Shown: positions 27,574-35,977, counted from the first letter of the stretch. The stretch: DNA of 64,000 nt from Actinacidiphila sp. DG2A-62 (GCF_035825295.1 NZ_JAYMGI010000002.1:2024001-2088000), one strand, 5' to 3'. Notes: a model not told the origin generated them from the sequence alone. Numbers and translations: made by a program.

Positions 27574-28398
27574 TCAGGCTCCCTTCTGCGGGACGAGCTG
27601 CAGATAGATCGCCGTGAGCACGACGTTGACCAGGAACAGCAGCAGGAAGGTGATGACCACGGACTGGTTGACCGCGTCGCCGACGCCCTTTGGGCCGCCC
27701 TTGGGGTGCAGGCCGCGGTAGGCGGCGACGATGCCGGCGATGAAGCCGAAGACCAGCGCCTTGATCTCGCTGATGTACAGGTCGGGCAGCTGGGCCAGCG
27801 CCGAGAAGCTGGACAGGTACGCGCCGGGCGTGCCGTGCTGCATGATCACGTTGAAGAAGTAGCCGCCGAGGGTGCCGACCACCGAGACCAGGCCGTTGAG
27901 GAAGACCGCGACGAGCATGGTGGCCAGCACCCGCGGCACGATCAGCCGCTGCACCGGCGAGACGCCCATCACCTCCATCGCGTCCAGTTCCTCGCGGATC
28001 TTGCGGGAGCCGAGGTCGGCGCAGATGGCGCTGCCGCCCGCGCCGGCGATGAGCAGCGCCACGATCAGCGGGCTGGCCTGCTGGATGACGGCCAGCACGC
28101 TGGCCCCGCCGGTGAACGACTGCGCGCCCAACTGCTGGGTGAGCGAGCCGACTTGCAGAGCGATGACGGCGCCGAACGGGATGGACACCAGTGCCGCGGG
28201 CAGGATCGTGACGCTGGCGACGAACCAGAACTGCTCGATCAGCTCGCGTACTTGGAACGGACGGCGGAAGGTGTCGCGCACGGTGGTGGCGGCCAGCGTC
28301 ATCAACTGGCCGGTCTCGCGCAGCGCTCCGGTGCCCGGCACGGACCTGCGGGGGCGGGCGGCCGGCACGGCGGCGGGCGGGCGCGGCGGCGCGGTCAT
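27574..28398 (-). CDS. yrbE1A: MlaE/YrbE-family ABC transporter permease (YrbE1A position)
   Basis: This 274-residue permease has the family motifs VALLIAGAGGSAICADLGSR, RKIREELDAMEVMGVSPVQR and GGPKGVGDAVNQSVV, together with five or more membrane segments. Its ATG at 28398 overlaps the stop of the ATPase gene (ATGA). With YrbE1B it would form the heterodimeric membrane channel of the lipid importer. Confidence 0.9.
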   Translation of the reverse strand: MTAPPRPPAAVPAARPRRSVPGTGALRETGQLMTLAATTVRDTFRRPFQVRELIEQFWFVASVTILPAALVSIPFGAVIALQVGSLTQQLGAQSFTGGASVLAVIQQASPLIVALLIAGAGGSAICADLGSRKIREELDAMEVMGVSPVQRLIVPRVLATMLVAVFLNGLVSVVGTLGGYFFNVIMQHGTPGAYLSSFSALAQLPDLYISEIKALVFGFIAGIVAAYRGLHPKGGPKGVGDAVNQSVVITFLLLFLVNVVLTAIYLQLVPQKGA

Positions 28399-29399
28399 GC
28401 GGGCTCCCCCTGCGGGGTGTGCGGGGCCAGCCCGGTCTTGATCGCCTCGCGGGCGGCGGCGGGCAGCGTGTCCCACATGGACAGCACCCGGGCGCGGTGC
28501 CGCTGGACGGCGCGCCGGGCCGGCAGCCCGGGGCTGGGTTCGAGCTGCGGCACGATCCGCGGCGGGCCGCCGGGGCCGATGCCGCCGAGACCGCCGGGGC
28601 CGCCGTCGAGCTGCTCGCGGGCGATGAGCGCCTCGTCCTTCTCCTCGGACATGCCGATCGGGCCGGACCTGCGCCCGGACAGGAACTGCCGGACCACCGG
28701 CTCCTGACTGGTCAGCAGCAGCTCGCGGGGGCCGAAGGCGACCAGCTCGCGGCGGAAGAGCATGCCCATGTTGTCCGGCACGGTCGCGGCGATGTCGAGG
28801 TTGTGGGTGACGATCAGCATCGTCGCGTCGATCTGCGCGTTGAGGTCGATGAGCAGTTGGGAGATGTAGGAGGTGCGCACCGGGTCCAGGCCGGAGTCCG
28901 GCTCGTCGCACAGGATGATCTGCGGGTCGAGCACCAGCGCGCGGGCCAGCCCGGCGCGTTTGCGCATGCCGCCGGAGATCTCGCCGGGCAGCTTGCCCTC
29001 GGCGCCGAGCAGGCCGACCATGTCGATCCGCTCCATGACGATGCGGCGGATCTCCGACTCCTTCTTGCGGGTGTGCTCGCGCAGCGGGAAGGCGATGTTG
29101 TCGAAGAGGTTCATCGAGCCGAACAGCGCGCCGTCCTGGAACATCAGGCCGAAGAGCTTGCGGGCCTCGTAGATGTCGCGCTCGGGGCTGTTCACCATGT
29201 CGACGCCGTCGACGAGCACCCGGCCGCGCTCGGGTTTGAGCAGGCCGATGACGGACTTGAGGAAGACCGTCTTGCCGGTCCCGGAGGGGCCGAGCATCAC
29301 GCTGACCTCGCCGGCCGGCAGCGTGAGCGTCACGTCCTGCCAGACGTTCTGTGTGCCGAACGACTTCGTCAGTCCCTCGACGGTCACTTCGATTCCCAT
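28395..29399 (-). CDS. mkl: Mce ABC transporter ATP-binding protein (Mkl/MlaF-like)
   Basis: This 334-residue ATPase powers the Mce system. Walker A is GPSGTGKT, the signature is ISGGMRKRAGLARAL, Walker B with the catalytic Glu is IILCDEP, and the H-loop is VTHNLD. A C-terminal extension of about 90 Gly/Pro/Arg-rich residues after the ATPase core is characteristic of Mkl/MceG-type proteins. In mycobacteria the ATPase gene is unlinked to the mce operons; here it is the first gene of the operon. The gap of 112 bases from the upstream secreted-protein gene suggests read-through transcription. Confidence 0.9.
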   Translation of the reverse strand: MGIEVTVEGLTKSFGTQNVWQDVTLTLPAGEVSVMLGPSGTGKTVFLKSVIGLLKPERGRVLVDGVDMVNSPERDIYEARKLFGLMFQDGALFGSMNLFDNIAFPLREHTRKKESEIRRIVMERIDMVGLLGAEGKLPGEISGGMRKRAGLARALVLDPQIILCDEPDSGLDPVRTSYISQLLIDLNAQIDATMLIVTHNLDIAATVPDNMGMLFRRELVAFGPRELLLTSQEPVVRQFLSGRRSGPIGMSEEKDEALIAREQLDGGPGGLGGIGPGGPPRIVPQLEPSPGLPARRAVQRHRARVLSMWDTLPAAAREAIKTGLAPHTPQGEPA

Positions 29400-29511
29400 G
29401 GCACCTCCCTGGGGGCGACGTTGGTGCGGCGGTGGTGCGGCGGTGGTACGGCGGCGGTACGGATCGGTGCGGGTGCGGATCGGTGGCGGGCGCGGTCGGT
29501 GGCGGGTGCGA

Positions 29512-31486
29512 TCAGTGGCGGCGCTGCGGCAGTTGCGGGATCTGGATCTCCGGCTGGCAGGTGGTCTCGGGGACGTTGACCGGGTCGCACAGCCGGCCCT
29601 GGGAGAGGTTGAGGGTGTTGCCGGGGCCGGACAGCGACGCGGTGAACAGCGCGTCGAGGTCCTCCCCGTGCGAGCGGCAGCCGGTGAAGGGCGGGACGAC
29701 GAGGTTCTCGTCGATCAGCGGGCCGCCGTTGACGATGTCGTAGTCGGGCTTGCCGTCGCCGCCGGGCAGGTAGTCGTCCTCGCGGCCCTTGAGCTCGACG
29801 TCGACGGGGGTGGCGGTGCGGCAGTTCGGACCGACGTCCAGCGGGGTGCCGTTGATCCGCACGTCGTGCACCCGGATCTCCTGGTAGCCGCCGATGGTGG
29901 TGAGGATCGGCTGGTCGAAGAAGGTGTCGCCGCTCTGCACGACCGTCATCAGGCCCTTGGGCACGAACTCCACCGACGCGGTGGTCGGCATGAAGCCGTA
30001 GGTGAGGAAGGTGGCCTTCGACGGCGGCAGCGTCAGGTCGAGGACCGAGTCGACCTCGACGTACTCGTTGGTGAAGTCCAGCACCTTGCGGCGGCCGCCG
30101 TTGACCTCGGCCATCACCGGGTGGGCGTGCGGGTCGTTGACGATCATCGCGCCGTTGAGCTTGTTGACGTTGGAGAAGCCGACCGCGAAGCCGCACATCG
30201 GGGCGTCGGGGAAGGCCGGCTGGCCGGGCATCGGCAGGACGATCGCGGTGGAGCCGGTGGGCGGCAGCCGCTTGGGGTCCGGGTCGCCGGTGGGCGTCTT
30301 GCCGCAGGTGGTCAGGCCCGAGTGGACCGTGCCGTCCTGCGGGAGGATGGCGCCGGGCCGGCCGGCCGCGGTGTTGGCGCCCGTGGCGCCGGGCGCGCCC
30401 GGGGAGGTGCCGCCGGCGGTGGGGGTGCGTCCGGCGGACGCCGAACCGCCGGGGCCGGGTGTGCCGGGCGCGGCGCCGGACACCGGGACGGTGGCCAGCG
30501 CGGTGTCCTGGCCGGGGGCGGGGGCGCAGTCGCCGAGGAGGTCGGCGCCGCCGCCGGAGCCCGAGCCGGTGGTGCCGCCGGAGCCGGAGCCCGCGGCGTC
30601 CCCGGAGCCGGAACCGGAGCCGGCGCCGAGCCGGCGGTGCCGGCCGTGCCTGCTGTGCCGGTGGCGCCCGCGGTGTCCGCCGCGTCCGCGGACAGGGCGG
30701 CCGCGTGGCTGCCGGTGCCGGTGCCGGTGCCCGAGGCACTGTCCGAGCCGGCGGCCGTACCGCTGTCCGTACCGCTGCCCGCACCGCCGTCCGAGGCCGT
30801 ACCCGTGCCGGAGCCCGTGGAGCCGCCGCTCGCGCCGGCCGAGTCCGTCGACCCGGTCGAACCCGCCGAGCCCGCCGAGCCCGCCGAGCCGCCGCCCGTG
30901 CCGCCCGCGGAACCGCCGGAGGCCGATCCGCCGGCCGGCGGCGTACCGCCCGGACTCCCCCGGAGGACGCCGCGGCCTGCGGGTGCAGCGTCAGCGCGAG
31001 CGCCGCCGGGTGGAAGACCACGTCGCCCCCGGCGCTGACGGTGACCGCGGGGACCGTGCCGGTGAGCTTCAGCGCCAGGTCGCCGGTGCCGGACACCGGC
31101 GTGGCGCCGGCGGTCAGGCCCGGCCAGTCCGCGTCGGCGGCCGAGCCGCCCTGGGTGATGTGCGCGGTGAGATCGCCTGTCGCGGTGACCGCGATCGTGC
31201 CCGCGGGCAGCATCGCGGTGACGCCCGCGCGCGGAATGGTGACGGTCATGGCGAGGTCGCCGGGCTGAATCGGTTTTCCGCTCCGTCCGGCCGCCGGGAA
31301 TTCCTGCCGGAATGCCACGGTGACGTCCTGCGCCCCCGAAGCGAAACGGCACGCGTACGCCATGGACAGCTCTCCCCCGCCCCCGCTCGCCACCGAGTCC
31401 GTCCCGGGGAGCAACCCTGCCACCAGCGCGGCCGTGGCGACGGCGGCGAGCCGCACCGTTCGGCGCGCTCCCAGGCCACCCCTCAT
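29512..31486 (-). CDS. Large secreted protein, DUF6801-like, two frameshifts
   Basis: The gene reads through three frames. The N-terminal frame has a signal peptide (residues 1-33, ending SVASGGG) and a beta-rich domain with LSMAYACRFASGAQDVTVAF, recalling actinobacterial DUF6801 proteins. The middle frame is an almost pure Gly/Ser/Thr/Ala linker of about 110 residues. The last frame starts around GDCAPAPGQDTALATVPV and ends with CQPEIQIPQLPQRRH, with a beta-rich domain containing several Cys. The first break is exactly at a C5 run (30957-30961): one more base restores a Gly-Ser-Pro-Gly-Gly linker. The second lies between about 30550 and 30660. Function unknown; it directly precedes the mce operon. 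Confidence 0.7.
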
Positions 31487-31519
31487 CTAGGACTCCTCAC
31501 GGCAGGCTCGGCGCCAGGA

Positions 31520-31535
31520 CATTACGTGCGGGTAA
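31520..31535. promoter_or_regulatory. Palindromic site ATTAC-N6-GTAAT upstream of the secreted-protein gene
   Basis: ATTACGTGCGGGTAAT lies 34 bases ahead of the start codon at 31486. A near-identical site, GTTACGCACGGGTAAC, lies upstream of the neighbouring secreted-protein gene at 32619-32634. The form (TTAC-N6-GTAA) resembles operators of lipid-responsive TetR-type repressors. The binding protein is not identified. Confidence 0.5.
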
Positions 31536-31690
31536 TAAATCCGGGCAAGTGATCGAACAGCCGAAGCTGCGACGGGTTGTGCGCGGTCGGATTTCTTGTC
31601 ATTCGATGACAAGGGAAAAGCGGAATTTTGTCGTCCAGTGAGTACGGCGGAGTGACCGCGTACTCACGTCGCAGCGCACGCGCCTCCGCC

Positions 31691-31753
31691 GCCGGACGCC
31701 GGACGCCGGGCGCCGGGCGCCGGGCGCCGGGCGCCGGATGTCGGATGTCGGAT
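31691..31753. repeat. Seven-base tandem repeats (GCCGGGC/GTCGGAT)
   Basis: About nine consecutive 7-bp units (GCCGGAC, GCCGGGC, then GTCGGAT) fill the space between the two minus-strand secreted-protein genes. The unit length is not a multiple of three and no gene covers it. The rest of the 367-base gap (31487-31853) contains the palindrome at 31520 and nothing else I can assign. Confidence 0.7.
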
Positions 31754-31853
31754 GCCGCTCCATCGGGACAGGGACCCGGCCCCGGGTCACGGGGCGGGGT
31801 CCCTGCCGATGCGGTCCGGCCGCGGCGGCCGCGGCCGGTGGGGGTGCGTCAGA

Positions 31854-32486
31854 TCACGGGGAGGTGATCTGCAGGGTGGCCGGGCTCAGGGCGTAGTCGC
31901 CCTTGTACGAGACCGCGTCACCGGAGTTGATCAGGCCCAGGCAGATGCCCGAGACGTTCCACGCGTGCAGGTTGCCGGTGCCGAGCAGCGACAGCACGTG
32001 GGTGGTGTTGTTGTACTTGACGTCGAGCGTGGCGGTGCTGCCGCTGGTCGCGCCGCCGAAGTCGGCGGTGCAGCCGGCACCGCTGATGTGCGCCTTGACG
32101 CCGGTGATCGTGCCGGTGGTGACCGGGCTGGCGTAGCTGACCGCGTTGATCGCCCACGGCAGGTTCTGCGCGGCGACGCTGAAGGTGATGCCCAGCGGGC
32201 CGGAGCAGCTGGTCCAGGTGACGGCGGAGATGGACCCGATGCCGGTGCCGGACGCGCCGCTGGCGTTGGCCGCGGAGCCGGTGGCGGTCGAGGTGGTGCA
32301 CTTGAGCTGGGTGCCGGTGGAGCTGTCGGTCAGCGTGGAGTTGGTGGATTTGCCGGTGAAGCTGCCTCCTCCGGTGACGGTCCACGTGCCGGCGGCGGAC
32401 GCCGGAGAGGCCGCCAGACCCACCGCCGCGGCGAGCGCGGCGCCGGTGACGAGACTGCTCTTGGTGAGGGTGGAGAGCTTGCGCAC
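31854..32486 (-). CDS. Small secreted beta-rich protein of unknown function
   Basis: This 210-residue protein has a clear signal peptide (SSLVTGAALAAAVGLAASPASAAG), then a Ser/Thr/Gly-rich domain with two or more Cys pairs (LKCTTS, TWTSCSGPLG, AGCTADFGG, SGICLGLI), consistent with an extracellular beta-sandwich. I do not recognise a named family. The GTG at 32486 has AGGAAGGA ten bases upstream; an ATG at 32627 would give an implausible hydrophilic extension before the signal peptide. It sits between the mce operon and a PucR-like regulator, and shares an upstream palindrome with the gene at 29512-31486. Confidence 0.7.
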   Translation of the reverse strand: MRKLSTLTKSSLVTGAALAAAVGLAASPASAAGTWTVTGGGSFTGKSTNSTLTDSSTGTQLKCTTSTATGSAANASGASGTGIGSISAVTWTSCSGPLGITFSVAAQNLPWAINAVSYASPVTTGTITGVKAHISGAGCTADFGGATSGSTATLDVKYNNTTHVLSLLGTGNLHAWNVSGICLGLINSGDAVSYKGDYALSPATLQITSP

Positions 32487-33028
32487 GGGCTGGTCCTTCC
32501 TGGGAGTTTGCGTGCCGGTCAAACCGCGAGTCCTCGCAGCTGAGCGGGAATTCGGTTGCGACTCACTGGCTGGGACGCCGGGTACCGATTCCGGTCGGTC
32601 GCCCTTGCGCTGCTGGACGTTACGCACGGGTAACCGAGGCGCGCAATAATCGAGTCGAAGATTCTCGGCCGCACCCTACCGGCGGGTATTTTTCTGTCAC
32701 CCGGGCAACAGTCCCGACCGGTTTTTTGTGAAGAAGTGAGCAATGTAGCCCCGGCCGGGTCCGCACTCCCGGCCAACTCCGCCGGCCGCGGCCCGGCCAC
32801 TTTTCCGGCCCTTCCCGGGCGCTTTCCGGCACATCCCCCGCGCCTGCCGGCTTCGCCCCGCACAGCCCCCGCGCGGCGCGGTACGGTCTGCCCACGGACG
32901 CCGCGGAGCCCAGTGCCCGCACGGGCCGACAACGTTTGCGTGTTCGGGGTGCTGCGCTCCGTGCACGATTGGTCTATCTTGCAGCAAGGTCACCGACGCG
33001 ACGCTGCGTGGGGGGAAGGGGGACGTGG
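32487..33028. other. 542-base divergent intergenic region
   Basis: The region separates the minus-strand secreted-protein gene from the plus-strand PucR-like gene and must hold both promoters. It includes the palindrome at 32619-32634 and an unusually T-rich patch near 32685-32730 (GTATTTTTCTG and GGTTTTTTGTG). I could not fix a convincing -35/-10 pair. No open frame here has a plausible start and family match. Confidence 0.5.
32619..32634. promoter_or_regulatory. Palindromic site GTTAC-N6-GTAAC upstream of the small secreted protein
   Basis: GTTACGCACGGGTAAC lies 133 bases upstream of the GTG at 32486. It matches the site at 31520-31535 at 13 of 16 positions, including the outer TTAC and GTAA arms and the CGGG core. 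Co-regulation of both genes by one repressor or activator is inferred. Confidence 0.5.
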
Positions 33029-34591
33029 ATGACCGTCATGCGGCAGACCCCGGATCAGACGGAAGCCATGGGACCCATGGGTCCGATACCGCGCGAGTTC
33101 GCCGCCGTGATGCGCCCGGAACTCCCCAGTCTTTTAGAAGAGATGGCCGCTGAAATCGTCGCCGCGATCCCCGAATACGGACCGCTGCTCGAAGGCCCCA
33201 ACGGCCGCGTGATCAAAATCGGGATCGAGCAGAGCATCGCCACATTCGTGGACCGGGTGGCGGCGCCCACGGCGACCACCGCGCTGCGCGACGACCTGTG
33301 CCGGCAGTTCGGCCGCTTCGAGGCGTACGAGGGCCGCAGCCTGGACAGCCTGCAGTCGGCGTACCGGATCGGCTGCCAGGTGGCGCTGCGCCGGGTGCGC
33401 ACCGTCGGCCGCCGCTACAGCCTCTCCGCCTCCTTCATGCTCACCTTCGCCGACGCGCTCTTCGCGTACATGGGCGATCTCGCCGAACTCTCCCGCGAGG
33501 GCTACGTCCAGGCGCTGGAGGAGCTGGGCGAGGAGCCGGACAACCGGCGCAGGCGGCTGCTGCGGCGCATCCTCGGCGGCGCCGCGGTGGCCCGCGGCGC
33601 GCTCGCCGAACTCGCCGACCACTCCGGCTGGCCGCTGCCCGAGGAGGTGACGCTGGTCGCGCTCGCCCCGGGCAGCCGCCCCTCGCGCGCCGCGCTCGAC
33701 CGGGACCTGCTGGTGGACTTCGCCGACCCCGAGCCGCACCTGCTGATCCCCGGGCCGCTGACCCCGGCGCGGCGCGAGAGCCTGGCCGCCGCGCTCGACG
33801 GCTGCCGCGCCGCGGTGGGCCTGACCACCGCGCTCGGCGAGGCCGCCGACTCGCTGCGCTGGGCCCGGCACACGCTGGCGCTCGCCGAGTCGGGCATCAT
33901 CTCCCCCGCCGGCGGCGCGAACGGGACGGGCGGCGCGAACGGGATGGGCGGCGCGAACGGAACCGGCGGGACCGCGACCGGCGCCGCCACCGAGGCCAGG
34001 ACCACGGCCATGACCGAAGCCGGGACCGGGGCCGCCTCCGCGGACGGGGGCGGCGTCCTGCTCAGCGAGGACCACCTGCTGCCGCTGTGGCTGCTCGGAG
34101 ACTCGGCGCTGGCCGACCAGATCGCCACGAAGTACCTCGCCCCGCTGGTCGGGCTGACCCCGGCCCAGCGCAGCCGGCTGATCGACACCCTGCGCATCCG
34201 GCTCACCACCCGCGGCACCGCCGCCCAGGTTGCCGAGTTGCTCGGGGTGCACCCGCAGACCGTCCGCTACCGGCTGCGCATCCTGGACCGGGCCTTCGGC
34301 GACCAGCTCGCCGACCCCGATGACCGGTTCGCCACCGAGATCGCCCTGCGCGCGCTGCACCTGCGCGAGCACGGCGAGGGCGGCGGCGCCCGCACGAGTC
34401 CCCCGCGGGGCCCCGCGCCGGCAACCGCCGCCCCTGAGCGGGCGGGCGCGCGGGCGTCGCGCGCCGTCCGGCGACGCCCGCCGCCGCCCGGACCGTTACG
34501 AGGCGTACGCCTCCAGCTCGGAGAGCCGACCGGCCTGGCCCGTGTTCCCGGTGAACGTCAGCCGCAGGTAGCGGGTGCTCGCAGGCCGTAG
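33029..34591 (+). CDS. PucR-type helix-turn-helix regulator (TTA codon, doubtful C-terminus)
   Basis: This 520-residue protein has an N-terminal RsbT-antagonist-like sensing region, a central GGDEF-like/PucR region and a C-terminal helix-turn-helix: AAQVAELLGVHPQTVRYRLR. GGGGGAAGGGGG precedes the ATG. Codon 36 is TTA (33134-33136), normally read only by the developmental bldA tRNA. An Ala/Asn/Gly repeat (GANGTGGANGMGGANGTGG) sits mid-protein. The reading frame continues about 60 residues past the usual end as Pro/Arg-rich text; one more C in the run at 34400-34404 would end it at the TGA at 34435, just before a hairpin. It probably controls the secreted proteins and the mce operon. Confidence 0.8.
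   Translation: MTVMRQTPDQTEAMGPMGPIPREFAAVMRPELPSLLEEMAAEIVAAIPEYGPLLEGPNGRVIKIGIEQSIATFVDRVAAPTATTALRDDLCRQFGRFEAYEGRSLDSLQSAYRIGCQVALRRVRTVGRRYSLSASFMLTFADALFAYMGDLAELSREGYVQALEELGEEPDNRRRRLLRRILGGAAVARGALAELADHSGWPLPEEVTLVALAPGSRPSRAALDRDLLVDFADPEPHLLIPGPLTPARRESLAAALDGCRAAVGLTTALGEAADSLRWARHTLALAESGIISPAGGANGTGGANGMGGANGTGGTATGAATEARTTAMTEAGTGAASADGGGVLLSEDHLLPLWLLGDSALADQIATKYLAPLVGLTPAQRSRLIDTLRIRLTTRGTAAQVAELLGVHPQTVRYRLRILDRAFGDQLADPDDRFATEIALRALHLREHGEGGGARTSPPRGPAPATAAPERAGARASRAVRRRPPPPGPLRGVRLQLGEPTGLARVPGERQPQVAGARRP
34451..34480. terminator. Hairpin after the PucR-like gene
   Basis: CGGGCGTCGC (34451-34460) and GCGACGCCCG (34471-34480) form a perfect 10-bp stem with a 10-base loop. 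It lies inside the apparent C-terminal extension of the PucR frame and just after the stop of the discoidin remnant on the other strand. It is better placed as a shared terminator if the PucR gene really stops at 34437. Confidence 0.6.
34496..34585 (-). pseudogene. C-terminal remnant of a discoidin (F5/8C, CBM32-like) domain protein
   Basis: The minus strand encodes TRYLRLTFTGNTGQAGRLSE followed by LEAYAS and a TAA stop, the characteristic last strand of discoidin-type carbohydrate-binding domains found on secreted glycoside hydrolases. The frame is lost upstream, although NAVDVAYGLRA in a neighbouring frame (to about 34615) may be its continuation after a one-base shift. Nothing further of the parent gene is present before the lacI2 promoter, so this is a truncated relic next to a sugar-uptake cluster. 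Confidence 0.6.
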
Positions 34592-34710
34592 GCGACGTCG
34601 ACGGCGTTCCGTGAGAAGGGAACCCGGTCGCTCAAGAGGTTCCGCACACGCTAGGGAGGGTGGACACATCCCAGCAATATGTCGATCAGATTTCGCAAAA
34701 TCTGGATGAC

Positions 34711-34748
34711 TTGCAGAGATCACGCAAATTGACCGCAAGAAACTTGCG
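34711..34748 (+). promoter_or_regulatory. Candidate LacI operators upstream of lacI2
   Basis: CGCAAGAAACTTGCG (34734-34748) is a perfect inverted repeat around a central AAA. TTGCAGAGATCACGCAA (34711-34727) is a second, wider-spaced inverted repeat, and TTTCGCAAAA lies at 34691-34700. They lie 23 to 80 bases before the ATG at 34772. The half-sites match those of the first sugar cluster at 129-178. TAGAAT at 34759-34764 could be a -10 element. Confidence 0.6.
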
Positions 34749-34771
34749 CCTCCTGTACTAGAATCGACGCC

Positions 34772-35796
34772 ATGACACGACGACTTGCCGAGGTGGCAAA
34801 GAAGGTCGGGGTGAGCGAGGCCACCGTCAGCCGGGTGCTGAACGGGAAGCCGGGAGTCTCCGACGCCACACGGGCCGCGGTGCTCACCGCCCTTGACGTG
34901 CTCGGATACGAACGGCCCACCCAGCTGCGCGGGGAACGCGCCCGCCTGGTCGGCATGGTCATGCCCGAGCTGCAGAACCCGATCTTCCCGGCCTTCGCGG
35001 AGGTGGTCGGGGGGCGCTCGCCCAGCAGGGCTTCACACCGGTGCTGTGCACCCAGACCGCCGGCGGGGTCTCGGAGGCCGACTACGTGGAGCTGCTGCTC
35101 CAGCAGCACGTCTCCGGCGTGGTCTTCTTCGGCGGCCTCTACGCCCAGGCCGAGTCCCCGCACGACCACTACGCGCGGCTGGCCGAGCGCAACCTGCCGA
35201 CCGTGCTGATGAACGCCGCCATCGACCACCTGGACTTCCCGCGGGTCTCCTGCGACGACGCGGTGGCGGTGGAGCAGGCGATGAACCATCTGATCTCGCT
35301 GGGCCACCAGCGGATCGCCCTGGTGCTGGGCCCGCCGGACCACGTGCCGTCGCGGCGCAAGCTCGCCGCCGCCCGCCGGGTCGACCCCTCGGTGACCGTC
35401 GAGCACGCGCTGTTCACCCTGGAGGGCGGCCAGGCCGCCGCCAGCCGGCTGCTGTCCCGCGGCATCACCGCGTTCATCTGCGCCTCCGACCTGCTGGCGC
35501 TGGGCACCATCAGAGCCGCGCGCCGCCGCAGGCTGTCGGTTCCCGAGGACGTGTCGGTGATCGGCTACGACGACTCCTCGCTGATGAACTGCACCGAGCC
35601 GCCGCTGACCACGGTCCGCCAGCCGATCGAGGCGATGGGCCGGGCCGCGGTGGACCTGCTGGCCGGCGAGATCAGCGGCGCCTCGGTCGACCACGACGAG
35701 CTGTTCTTCGAGCCGGAGCTGGTGGTGCGCGGCTCCACCGGACCGGTCCGCGACGCCGCCCGCATCCCGCACCCGGAGGCTCGCGCGAACGCCTGA
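34772..35796 (+). CDS. LacI-family regulator of the second sugar cluster (frameshifted)
   Basis: The N-terminal part (to about 35008) has an intact helix-turn-helix, AEVAKKVGVSEATVSRVLNG, nearly identical to the regulator at 5705-6844. The rest continues in another frame: TPVLCTQTAGGVSEADYVEL through to VVRGSTGPV. The break is at a run of six G (35009-35014); a seventh G restores GGALAQQGFTPVLCTQ. About ten residues also seem to be missing around RRKLAAARRVDPSVTVEHAL, compared with the paralogue. As written the product would be only the DNA-binding domain plus junk. The gene precedes the transporter genes and its likely operators are at 34711-34748 and 35951-35977. Confidence 0.82.
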
Positions 35797-35820
35797 CCCG
35801 GGGTCCGCGACCTGCGGCGA

Positions 35821-35870
35821 CGGCGGCGCCGGGGGTCGGGAGAGCGCTCTCCCGACCCCCGGCGCCGCCG
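35821..35870. terminator. Perfect 50-base palindrome, terminator of lacI2
   Basis: Bases 35821-35870 form a 25-bp perfect inverted repeat with no spacer; the centre reads GGGAGAGCGCTCTCCC. It begins 24 bases after the lacI2 stop. A very stable hairpin terminator is the simplest reading. The other bases between lacI2 and the next gene (322 in all) contain the operator-like sites described separately. Confidence 0.75.
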
Positions 35871-35950
35871 CGCGTCCGCCCCCGGAGCCATCGAGCGACC
35901 GGTCCCCCATCGCCCCACTGTCACCGCCGCCCCCGTGACCAAGTCGTGTC

Positions 35951-35977
35951 TTTGCGAAATTCACGCGACATCTTGCG
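35951..35977 (+). promoter_or_regulatory. Candidate operator region upstream of the second binding-protein gene
   Basis: TTTGCGAAAT (35951-35960) and CGCGACATCTTGCG (35964-35977) repeat the TTGCG/CGCAA half-sites seen upstream of lacI2. Another TTTGCGAAAT at 36111-36120 overlaps the start codon of the binding-protein gene. They suggest control by the cluster LacI protein; binding is inferred. Confidence 0.45.

Noticed and set aside
35821..35870. CebR-like operator core (GGGAGAGCGCTCTCCC) within the palindrome after lacI2
   Set aside because: The CebR site is TGGGAGCGCTCCCA; this has two extra bases per arm and lies in a 50-base palindrome directly after a stop codon, so terminator is the better reading.
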